From the NCBI GenBank assembly GCA_032164295.1, contig JAJHTX010000006.1, positions 1,612,001 through 1,676,000 of the forward strand: 64,000 nucleotides of DNA. The letters are read 5' to 3'. The translations under genes and the position numbers were made by a program. Position 1 is the stretch's first letter. The number at the start of each line of letters is the position of its first letter. Source of the stretch: Inonotus obliquus. Its lineage: Eukaryota; Basidiomycota; Agaricomycetes; Hymenochaetales; Hymenochaetaceae. This document shows, piece by piece, positions 27,544 to 37,919 of the stretch. Below the pieces are notes generated by a model. The model was not told where the DNA came from. It made no database searches and saw nothing but the letters and a program-made list of their open reading frames with translations.

Positions 27544-29095
27544 TTAAGAGTACAAAAAATCATAAAAAGACCGGCCAGAAGAATCATGATGAGCCCTTCT
27601 AGCCAAACGATTTCTACCCTTTCTCAAACGTCTCGAAGGAGGACAAGGTGAACGTGAAGGAGAAGAAGACGCCCGGCTTTGACCTAGACTTCGTCGCTCT
27701 CGTAACGGAATCCTCCCGGTTAATTGAGATGAGTACCTGAGACTAGGAGGTGCGGATGGAGAAGTGGTCGTTGCTGGGGTTGGGGATGTGGGATTGAGAT
27801 CTAAGGAGTCAACGCTTTGTACGAGATCGTCGTTAATTGACTCTGACTCATCGCCATCTGCATCGCCATCGCCATCTGCATCTGCATCACCGTGTTCCGC
27901 CGGCTCGTCTCGTTCTAGTGGTGGACGGAGTTGAGTTGTTGGTCGTGCCGTGTCATCTAGATCTGACTCATTCTCTCCTTCAGAAACGGATGAAAGCCGC
28001 CTGTACATGTGTCTGTGACGTTCTTCTGTTCCGCGAGCGGATATTTCATTATCGACATCAGACGAAACGGAAGCGTTATCGTTATCGTTATCGTTATCGT
28101 TCTCCTCCACGGATTGAATATCTGATTCTGATAGGACGCCTAGGGAGTAATCTGATTCTGTAGCGGGTGGCGTGTCGAGTGTGTTTCGAGAAGCGTAGTC
28201 GTTACGAGTGACGTTTGGGCGTAGGAGGAATGTTAGACGTCTGCCGTCGATGTCTTTACCTGTTAAGAATGCATACGGCTAGTTGTTGAGAGATGAAACA
28301 TGCATGAGTACTTACTGTAACTAACAACCTTATGATACCTCGCACAACAATGAACAATATACCTCGCAAAAGCATCTTGTTCAATACTCCAAACCAACTG
28401 TAAAGGCGTCCTAGACAACTCAGCAATCGTCAATGTATCCCCAATAACTCGTCCGTGAATCAATAGAAGGTCCTCGTTATCATCCGGGACGACTTGTATG
28501 GACACGCCGCCAGCTAACCAGTCTTTGATTTCTTTCTCAACTTCGTGAACGAGGAATTGGGCTCGTGGACCGTGACCGCGGAGAGTACGACGCATGCCTT
28601 TGAGACTCATAGAGTAGTGCCCCATGGTTGCTGACGAGGGATCAAGCATGGGACGAGTTGCCGCTGGAGCTGAGACGCTCCGTGGGAGATAATGTGGCAG
28701 AGGCTCCGGCTGCCCATGATCAACGCGATGTGAATCTCTAGGTCAAAATCCAGGCAGAAGAAACTCACGAAAGTACGCCTCGTCGACGGCGGCTCGATCT
28801 GAATATCCCTACTACTAGCCTGAACAACATGTGGATTATTCGCAAACCGCGCATTCTCTCTCCTTCGAACCCAGCGCTTTCCCTCTCTCTCATCTCTGGA
28901 TCTCTTCTTCAAGTTAACAGATGACTGACTATCTCTATCACCCGGTTTGACAGCTTCGCGTAAGTGTGCAAATCGATCTGCGAGCTTCGGGTTGCGAAGG
29001 ATGGTTGGGAAAGACATTAGGACGGGATTGATAGTGCTTTCTGCATTCCCACTGGAATCAGCAGCAGGAGCAGGAGGTGGAATAGCTTGTTCCAT
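27544..29095 (-). CDS. R3H-domain protein with R3H-associated N-terminal region
   Basis: Minus-strand exons 29095-28769, 28709-28316 and 28259-27544 give 478 residues. The N-terminal half (KRWVRRRENARFANNPHVVQ, then LPHYLPRSVSAPAATRP) fits the fungal R3H-associated domain. The R3H motif follows near residue 224 as RYIVHCCARYHKVVSYS, with the Arg-xxx-His spacing that binds single-stranded nucleic acid. After that comes an acidic, low-complexity tail that includes an Asn-Asp repeat, with a basic C-terminus (SRRLRKGRNRLARRAHH). A nucleic-acid-binding role is inferred from the domain; the target is unknown. An ATG at 29194 is in frame but would add an odd hydrophobic extension, so 29095 is preferred. 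The gene converges on chitin synthase, 181 bp apart. Confidence 0.72.
28075..28101. repeat. GTTATC hexamer microsatellite in coding sequence
   Basis: Four and a half tandem GTTATC units sit inside the R3H gene. On the coding strand they encode an alternating Asn-Asp run. The hexamer keeps frame, so length changes would only shorten or extend the run. Confidence 0.8.
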
Positions 29096-29175
29096 TGCAG
29101 CAGTGTGAGAGAAGAGTACTAGATTGAACAGAACGTATAAGGTAAATGATTTTAATTTAAACACCAGCAAATACA

Positions 29176-29183
29176 TCACGTGA
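29176..29183. promoter_or_regulatory. TCACGTGA palindrome upstream of the R3H gene
   Basis: A perfect TCACGTGA lies about 81 bp upstream of the R3H protein ATG (minus strand), in the short gap after the shelterin-like gene. It is one of three copies near gene starts in this window. Confidence 0.4.
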
Positions 29184-29235
29184 TTTGAAAGCATTTTAAC
29201 TTGTAGAAAAGCAAGAAATTAACTTGGGAACCTTC

Positions 29236-32200
29236 CTACTGTTTATCCCCAAACTGTTTCCTATTTATATCGTAAAGGATGTTGAATAAGTCGTCCCTCG
29301 TGAACCACTGTGGTCCTCCTGGCTCTCTGCGTAAGGTCAAATCGGTGGTGAAACCTCCGAGAAGACCGCCAACTGAGGACTTGTTGGCGTCTTGAACTTT
29401 GACGTGATCGGAACTTGAGGTGTTCATATCGTCCCGTGTGTCGCGCTTGGGTTTCTTTGTTTCTTGGCTTGTGGTGGAAGTTCGCGATGTTGATTTGCTG
29501 CTCGCTGCGGGTCGCGTAGCTTCCGCTGTTTTGCGTGCGACGCTCATTCGCACAAGTTGCTTGGGATGTGTGATAGACTGGCCATGACTGAAAACGGCGT
29601 CGGCGCGTTGTTTCCCCTTGTCTTTGCCCCCGCCCATTTGTTGCTGTTCCCTGCTGTCGGCGTCGTCAGAAGCTGCGTTTCCATCTTTCCTTTCACGATG
29701 TTGTAAGAAAGTAGGTGCCCGCCACGCCTCGCTGTCATGTAGCATCCTTTGCTCAATTTTCGTAGGTGCCTCTGCATCCGCGGGTGGCGATACCCGGGTC
29801 TTCTTTCGCATGTGCTCTTCCTCGTCAATAGAACCGGGACTATGCGAGGAAGAAAGTGGATGTTTGCCAAGGTGTGAGGTCGGCGAGCCTTGAACGTGGG
29901 ACAAACGAAATACCTCTCGTGCGCATTGTATAAGATTTCGCTTGGCTTCCGGTTCGGACTCTTCAGTCGACCCAGGAGCTTTTGACGAATCGCCAAACAA
30001 GAGGTTGTGCGTCCGAGCGTCGTCGTCGTCCAGAGGTACCGCTGGTTCTGGTTTAACGAGTTCTTGTGCATCCGTATTTGATGCTTCCACCTGATTATTT
30101 GAACTCTCCTGTGTACGACTCTGTTGTGAATCTTCCTGGGTTACTGATGACAACGACTGTCCTTGTTGGTCTTGAGCTGGGTTGCTTGAAGGTGCCAAAG
30201 GAGCGAGACCCGTATTGACTTTTGCTGGATCAGCAAGGGTTGAAGGTTCAGACGGAGAACTTGTGAATACGTCGCCCTCGAGTTGTGGGTGGGATTCAGC
30301 AGGTGCCTGTGGGTCGGTCATGGTGGTAGGTCGTTGGCGTTTCGGATGAAGAACACGGTTTTTATTCAATTGCTCATCGGATTGCGGTCGTAGTTGTTGA
30401 TATTGATTAATAGAGCGTGACGGAGAGAGGGGTACACGTTTCTCTTCCCCAGAGTGATCCAGAGATTTACGCACAGCATCACGGTCTGACTTGATGAGTG
30501 AGGATCCAGTCAAGGGTCGAGACAAATAATTCTGACTATTGTGTGATGGAGGTTTCTGCCTCTTGCGATGCGGCTGCGAGTCAATCTGTGATTCGAGAGA
30601 ACTAGAAGGCTGCGGTTGAGACTGCGATTGTGATTGTGACTGGGATTGGGACTGTGAGTTGATGCGTCCTGACGTATCTGAATCCGGAACAAGAATCCTA
30701 GGCACACTACCCGTAGGCTTCTCCTGAATGCTAGTATCGAACTGTGACTGCAATGATTGCAGACTCCGCGGTTGCGACTGTGACTGCGCGTGATGTTCCG
30801 GCTGGGACAACCTCTTGCTCGAGGAGGTTTTTGGAAGTACAGAATGCTTTGGTGAAGTGTGGTAGGGGAAGGCAGGGAGAGGAATACTTGATGGCCAGTC
30901 GGAGCTCGGAGCCCAGTCGGATCCTTGTGGCTGGGAGAACTTAACTCCGGACTGCGCAACAGACGAGTCAGTTCCAAAATTCTGCCGGGGACGTTGTGCA
31001 GGCGTTGGTGCGGGGAAAGAAGTTTCCGCCTCGTCTTCTTCGTCACCGCGATCATTTCGGTCCTCAATTCTGTCAGCTTCGTAATTCTCTTTGTCCGAGT
31101 CAGCCAGCTCGTCGTCATCTTCTGTCACATTCCCATCAGACTCAGGGGAGTTCTGCGCAGCAGGTGAACTCGTGTGACGTGGTGTCGGTAGTGCAACGGG
31201 TGGCGAACCATCCTCCTGGCCTTTGTCTTGTTCAGTATTGTTCTGGCTTTCTTGCTCATCCCCGGAATCCTCCCATACGCTCGGCGTGGTGGGAGCCGGC
31301 ACCCTTTTCTGAGTATTATTAGCCTTCATAGCAGAGGGCGGTGGAGTGTTCACAGTATTCGAACCGAGTGATCGAGACGGATGTGCTAAGCAACATAGGT
31401 AAGATGGGCAAGGTGAAAGGCGCCCAACAATACTTACGATTATCCGCGCCTGAAATCACCATCTCGGACTCCTGTTTCACCGACACGTCTTTGCGATCGG
31501 AATCGCCGTCGGATGTCCCATCCGGGAGCTCAGTTACCACCTTTCTGGTCAGTTTGCGCTTTGATTCGGGTGGCAAGTCACGACCAAAGACTATTCCGAT
31601 CGAAACGCGACAATGAAAGTTGAAGAAAGACACCAACTCCAGGAACAAAACACGTACCCAGTATCTGGTCAAGTTGTAGTCGGATTTCGGGGGATGGTTC
31701 AATGTAGGGAATGCGATAGATCATCTGTGTGCATGAGAATTGTGAATTAGACAGGTGTATTCTATTCCAGAAAATTACGAACCTTCATTTGTCGATTATA
31801 CTCCTTCAGGACTTCGGCTGCAATTATAGGACTACCCTCCTTCCCGAGAGATGATTTACTGAATAACGCAGTAACTCTTGCATATCGAGGCTTTCTCGAT
31901 AATTCTAACTTCTTTTCTGGGTCCTGTGGCCTCTCTGGACGTGAGATCCCTTCTGCAAGTTGGACTGTCTGTTGTTTCGTGGGCGATGGTTTAACCAATG
32001 GGACTTCTTCCTTTGGGCGCTTCAGGACATTCCTGGTTTGAATTAAACTCGGAGGGAACGCGAAGTGTAAGGTAAGAACTTACCCGCCTCCACCGCCCTC
32101 TTTGAGGCCAGCGATCCATTCCTGTATATCTTCGTGGGTTTCAATGTTCGCCGGGTCCCCAAAGATTCCCTCGTGGTCGGCCCCGAGAACACGAAATGCT

Positions 32201-32776
32201 CCGACTTCCAGTGCGATGGTTTCGGTGTCACTCATTCCCTTGCTATTCCCAACAGGCACCCGGGCAAAGAATGCCTTCACGTCACTGATAATCACAAGCA
32301 CGAAGCGTCGCGTTGTCAGCCGGCGCTCGTCTTCATCCAGCCCAAGGACACCATTCTCCCTGACGTCAATGTGCATAATAATCATGGATGTGAAGCGCGC
32401 CACCGAAATACAAACAAAACCACGTCAGACTAATTTTCTGATACGGATAATGTAGAACGACAGCCGCACCGGTTATAAACTGTAATTGCATTCGCGGTAA
32501 ACTTTGCAGGAACTTCGTACTGTTTGTCTGAGATTAGGGCCCAAATGGTGTTATTCGGTTGGTCATTGGGTGGCTTAGTGAGGAACTGTGTATCAGACCG
32601 AGTTAGAAAGCAATAATGTCGCGAAATAAAAGCGATTTGTAAAATATGCTTACTCTGGTGATTTGTACTTTACGCTTCACCTTGAACGGAGGCGCGTCGT
32701 GGATATTTGCTCCGCGTGTCTCAGCAATTCCACGCAGATGGTTGAGAATCCAAGGTCGAGCAATAGATTCGGCCAT
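29236..32776 (-). CDS. Probable shelterin subunit of the TPP1/Tpz1 type
   Basis: Minus-strand exons 32776-32654, 32585-32470, 32359-32084, 32032-31783, 31724-31658, 31590-31438 and 31385-29236 give about 1,044 residues. The N-terminus resembles the TPP1/Est3 OB fold. RPWILNHLRG near residue 7 matches the RPWI start of human TPP1. WALISDKQYEVPAKFTANAI fits the strand pair with the conserved S-D, and RRFVLVIISDVKAFF is a further strand. About 800 disordered residues follow, rich in Ser, Gln, Pro and acidic patches, with an SQ-dipeptide run. The conserved C-terminal end is PQWFTRDDLFNILYDINRK. In animals and fission yeast such proteins bridge telomeric single-strand binding protein to telomerase. 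The assignment rests on short motifs, so another OB-fold protein remains possible. Intron 32360-32469 (110 nt) was placed because no nearer acceptor avoids a stop. Confidence 0.58.
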
Positions 32777-33213
32777 GATCTAGCACGCTTAGCCGTCTGC
32801 GGTTGCGCACAGCACTGCGCAGCCAGTATTGTGCGTGAAGGGTGGTGAACAACGTGACTGAAAGAGAACGTCGATCCAAGTCGTACCCGAAACGCGTCCA
32901 ACCTACTTGTTCTCACGCTGAATGTATTGCCTATTGAACTATGGCTCTGTATCAATCGCATACGAAGAATAATATACACATCTGGCTTCGGCTTCGAATA
33001 ATAAGCAATTTATGATGATAAGACCGGACGTGGCCTAAAAATTAAAATGAGTCACATCATAATTAATTGAGTTGAGGAGTCAAACTTAAAAATACGCGAT
33101 CACGCACAGTCATCACGTGACTATGTTGGGCGTGGAGTGTGCCAAGCCACGCGACTCAATCACGAGTGTGCACACCCTCTCTTCCAACCACTACACCTTT
33201 CCCTCAAACAATT
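32777..33213. promoter_or_regulatory. Shared bidirectional promoter region, shelterin-like gene / WEE1
   Basis: These 437 bp separate two divergent starts, the minus-strand TPP1-like gene and plus-strand WEE1. The middle is AT-rich, and the WEE1 side carries a TCACGTGA octamer. No other gene fits in the gap, so both promoters must lie here or inside the genes. Confidence 0.6.
33113..33120. promoter_or_regulatory. TCACGTGA palindrome upstream of WEE1
   Basis: A perfect TCACGTGA lies about 94 bp before the chosen WEE1 ATG, between the two divergent genes. It has the same octamer and a similar distance as at the chitin synthase and R3H genes. Confidence 0.4.
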
Positions 33214-36200
33214 ATGTCTACCGCTATACACACTCCTTGCCACTCTCCCACTTCGAGCCAGGACTTCCTCAGCTTTCATACCTGCCTTCAAGATATGCAG
33301 GAATCATCATTGCAATACCCACTCTCTCCTTGCCAACGACCCACAGCGACGCCGCATCGTCAGCAGCCACTTCTTCTCACTCCCTCACCACAACGCTGGC
33401 GTAGGGACGACAGCTTCGATTTTGACGCCTCCATGCAGCTGGACTTCGATGATTTCTCCGCTGTCACAGGAAGCAGCACGCCTTGCCATCAACGCAAGAA
33501 GATGGCGCTTTCACCTCGTCCACCTCGGTCGAAACTAGAGGATGACTTGCCCCCTTTCTTCAGGCCACCAAATCCTCCGACCGAGGACGACGAGGGCTCT
33601 TTCCTTAGGTCGAACATTGGGCATACGTCGCTACCTTTGCGTACACCCGACAGGCCTAGGCTTGATAATGGCCGTGTCCCCGGCTCTGTTGCGAGTTTCG
33701 ACTTCTCTCATGCACCAAAGAGAAAGGTGCGTCTTGATTGAATCCAATTCCGTTATCCTTATAACCTTGAGCACTAGATTAACCGATTATCTTCCTCACC
33801 CAATTCCAAACGTGGCCTCACACCTTTGCACGTCCGTCACGCACCTCAGGAAGGCGAGCCATTGAAGCGCTTTGCAACATTGGCACCGCTTCCAGCACCA
33901 CGATTCCTCCACGGACATAAACCCTTCGGTAACAGCACGGGGCGAGATGTCGATACTCTCAAGGAAATGCGCATCTCTGACAGACAAAGGGATGATGATG
34001 CATTCTCCAGCTCAGAGGAGGAGTTTTCCAGACTCAAGGTTCCCCGCACCACTAATCGCTCGATTCGCTCATCTATCTGCGGGACGAAAGGCCTGCAGGA
34101 CAGCATGTCACAATTTGGACAGTCCTTCAAACGTCGTCCAAAATCGAGACCTACATCTATGGAGTTTGGAGATGCCCGAGGTCGTATAGAATCTCCAAGA
34201 GCTAAGAGCAAGGCTCGTCATGAGAGGAGTGGCTCGAATACCTCTGTGAGCAACGCGGGCTCGCCGGTCAACGTGGTTAAGAACTCGGGAAAGGGCAAGC
34301 CTCCTTGTGACAGACGGTTGGCCAGTTCCGCTACTCTCTTTTTCGGTCCGGCCATTGTGTATCCCCAGGAAGCGCGGGTGAAGGTAGATCAAGGGTCTCC
34401 GCGTGTCCCGCCTCCTTCCACTCCTGTGAAGGCAGACGAAGAGATGAATGGGACCTCACCCGAATCATCATTCACGAGCGCCTTCCCTAAACCTGCCGAC
34501 ACATCTGTCCAATTCTCATTTTCTCTGGCCTCAGACGCGCCATCTCCTCGAAGTCGCATTCCAACCAAGTTCAAGCTTCGTGACTCTGGAGTGGTATTGA
34601 GTGATGATGAAACCATCGGCGATGCTCAGACAGTAGGGCCATCGAAGATCACTGGACCCGATTCTCTTCGTCGTCTTCACGCGCGGGCATCGACGTTTCC
34701 ACAGCCATCCGTCAGCGTCGCGACTCCCTCAGAAACAACATTGCTTGATGGTAGCCTTGTAACACCGACGCATGAGAATAGTCGGGATTCTATCAGGCCA
34801 GTTTCTCCAGGTGATGCATCTGTAGTGGACGAATTCATTGTAAAGACGCTCGAAGCCGGTACGAAAGACGGAGCGACAGAAAAGCGACCCCCTGGCACGC
34901 CCCAGAAGCGCACGAAAACAGCATTCTTGGGCTTCGCCGTCCATCGCCCTTGGGCAAGTGCGGCTGTTGAGAAAATGGATCGGGCGCCGCTTTTTGGTGA
35001 AAAGCTTCCGGCACCGAATTTCAGCGCTGTCATGGATAGTGGTGGAAGTGCAGATGATCTTTCTGTTCCGAAGAAAACTCTTGGTCTGGGTGGAAAACCA
35101 AGGAAAAGCTGTCCAAGCGACCTGAGGTTTCCCGTGAACGAGGCAAATGCCATGAACAGCGCGAGAAGCTTCCAGAGCAACAGCTCAACGGCGAGCGATG
35201 CTGAAATGAGCCCCACCGATGCTAGGCTTAACAATTCTAAGATTCGGAGCTATGGTGATGTGGGTTTGGGAAGACCCGGTACCAAATACTGTGCCTCCCA
35301 ACTCCTACGTCGTTCCTCGAGTAGCGCTTTCTCGACGACGAGTGACGGAAGTGATGGCAGCGTCACTGGCACTCCAACACGCAGTATTCTTGCGAAGAAG
35401 CATAACGGTATGTGTTTAAGTAACCAATCATCACAAGAGCCACCACTCAGCATTCTTTAACACGCAGATCTGCGATTGCCGATGCTGTCAGCCGCGCAGC
35501 TCTGTACACCGTCTACTAATTCATCGCGCTTGCTGCCACTCTCTCCGAATTCTCCCTCTATAATCAAACATGACACAGTTGGTACGCAATTCTCTACTCG
35601 CAGCCAGATTTCGAACTTCGGCAAGCACACGAAGGAGAATCAAAGGCCAGAGTCAATGCAGGGCAGTGGCTCACGTCCGACCATATCGGGAAGGCCTGGA
35701 GCCAACATCTGTGCCACCCCGCTTATTTCGAAGAGTAATAAACAGTCGCGGCAGGGTGGCACGCGTGGGAGTTTATTGGATGCTATAACTGGCGCTTCCC
35801 GACGTTCAGAACCACTCGGTCGATTTGAACGCGAGTTTGTGGAAGTGGATAAAATCGGCGCAGGTGAATTTGGCAGTGCGATTAAAGTCCGCTTCAAGCA
35901 TGAAGATCGACAAAATCGTGTATATGCCGTGAAGAGGTCAAAACGGTTTGAGGGCAATCGGCATCGGTGAGTAGATTTTCTCATGCTCACGCATACTCAT
36001 CCACTTCTTCTCTGGGCTCGCTTCACCGGTATTTCAAACCTCCGAGTGCAGCTTTGTTTCATCTCATCACACTTCTTTGCACTGTGACTTGATCTTCGGT
36101 TTACTGATTTGTATGATTTATTTTGCAGTTCACGTCTGCGAGAGGAGGTCGAGGTTCTTCAGTACCTGTCTGCATGCGCCGGCCCTGAGTTTCATCCAAA

Positions 36201-37324
36201 CGTCCTCGGTTATGTCGACAGCTGGGAACAAGACGACCGTCTTTACATCCTGACGGAGCTTTGCGAGTACGGGAACTTCGCTCATTTTCTTGACGAGTAC
36301 GGTCACCACTTCCAAAGGCTGGATGAGGCGAGAGTATGGAAAATCTTTGCCGATATCAGCTCGGTGAGTTGATCAGTTGTCTACCTTGAGTGCAAGAGTT
36401 CCCGTCTTCCGACTTCGTTTACTCTATGAGTTCTTTTCGAACGGAAGTACTTTACATAACAAGGATACTAATCATTCCTTTTTAGGGATTGCGATTCGTT
36501 CACGATGCCAACGTGGTGCACTTCGACCTGAAGCCAGCAAATATCTTCATTACATCAGCAGGGCGCTTCAAAATTGGTGACTTTGGCATGGCATCCGTTT
36601 GGCCACGGGTTTGGCGTGGAGGCGCTGGATTGCACTCGGAAGCCAACATTTCCGGACCTACTTTTGACTTCGAACGGGAGGGAGACAAGATGTACCTTGC
36701 AGCGGAAGTACTGCAAGGGCGATATGGCAAAGAAACCGATGTATTCAGGTGAGTAGTTGCCATCTAGCCCAACTCTGAATGCTAACTTTGTCGTTAAAGT
36801 TTCGGGATGATGATGCTGGAAACAGCAACCAATATTTATGTTCCTACACAGTACGTACCCAATTCCCTATCCATCCCTGCTCTGCAGTCAGACCGTCGCT
36901 ATCCGTTACATACTTCCCGCGTTCAGGGAATCCCTTTCTCATTACCGTGCGAACGACAGAATTCGCTAACCAATTGATCGTCTATCATAGGGGCGATTCT
37001 TGGCACAGGCTACGTGAACAGGATTTCAGTCAAGTCGAAGGTTTCGCAGAATGCAGTGAAGCACTTCAACACTTGATTATGTGGATGATGAGCAAGGATC
37101 CGACCTCACGTCCGACGGCAAACGAGATCTATTCCCATACCATTGTTTCTCGGGCTCGGGAGCATATGCAAGCATTGGTCGATGAATTACATTCGCTGGG
37201 TGAAGCGACCCCGGAGATCTTGTTTAAGGCCTCCCCTCTTGCAAGCGTGGATGATTCCTTCTTGCCAGACATCCTGTGTGGCGACGCAGGTGTTGGTCCA
37301 ATGGAGATGGACTGCACCGCTTGA
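33214..37324 (+). CDS. wee1: Wee1/Swe1-type mitotic inhibitor kinase
   Basis: Wee1 kinases phosphorylate the inhibitory tyrosine of Cdk1 and delay entry into mitosis, mainly in the nucleus. Exons 33214-33726, 33778-35407, 35468-35966, 36129-36363, 36486-36748, 36800-36850 and 36991-37324 give about 1,174 residues. The first 830 are disordered and Ser/Pro-rich with many SP/TP sites, as expected for a CDK-regulated N-terminus. The kinase domain spans about 837-1110: glycine loop GAGEFG, YAVKRSK lysine, HFDLKPANIFIT catalytic loop, KIGDFGMAS magnesium loop and EGDKMYLAAEVL activation segment. The EGD stretch and FGMAS are Wee1 hallmarks. The usual APE reads AAE here. An in-frame ATG at 33139 is an alternative start. 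Confidence 0.94.
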
Positions 37325-37919
37325 CGGTGATGCCTTACCGCTACGCTTTCATACTTTCGCATTCGCGCAAATTCTTTCTTCTTTCTTCCTCCCTTTTCGG
37401 ATTTCTCCCCATATGTTTCAAACGCAGTGACGTGATTATGATTGATGATTTTTACGCGCATGCACTCGAGTCTTTAGATGCACATATTCTTGTAAGATAA
37501 CTTCATTCTCACATACCCAACGATCCAAAGCCCAACCCTCGCATCATTTAAAGCATGATCACCATTACAATTGCTGTTTGTTGCTTTGTTTCATGTACTA
37601 TATTATTATCGGATAATTGCCTCGAAAGGCGTACCCTCCTCCCCGCGCTCTTATGCCCTCTTCATTGGATACATCTTTTTTAAGATTCACTATAAGCTGG
37701 TTTTCTTGTCTACCCAGTTCAATATCTTGCCTATGTCTTTATCTTGCTGTATGTACATCCTTGTTGCTGTCGTATTACTGGATTGAAATATACTCAAACA
37801 AGTGTATACATACATCAACTGATCGGCACGATTACCAATCGGGAACAAACGTTCTTGTGTCATATCTATGCATGGTCGCTGGTGCATTCCGTCTCCGCTT
37901 CCGTCTCTCTTCCACAACC
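37325..37919. other. Intergenic region, WEE1 to RING/TRAF gene
   Basis: This 595-bp gap between two plus-strand genes is AT-rich and contains only short open frames. It should hold the WEE1 3' UTR and the promoter of the next gene. No repeat or RNA gene is evident. Confidence 0.5.

Noticed and set aside
29096..29194. Upstream start for the R3H protein at 29194
   Set aside because: It would add a hydrophobic AT-rich extension that covers the TCACGTGA site and looks like untranslated leader.
33846..34211. Long antisense open frames within WEE1, the homeobox gene and the RGG-like gene
   Set aside because: They are shadows of the real coding frames on the other strand, with no motifs of their own.
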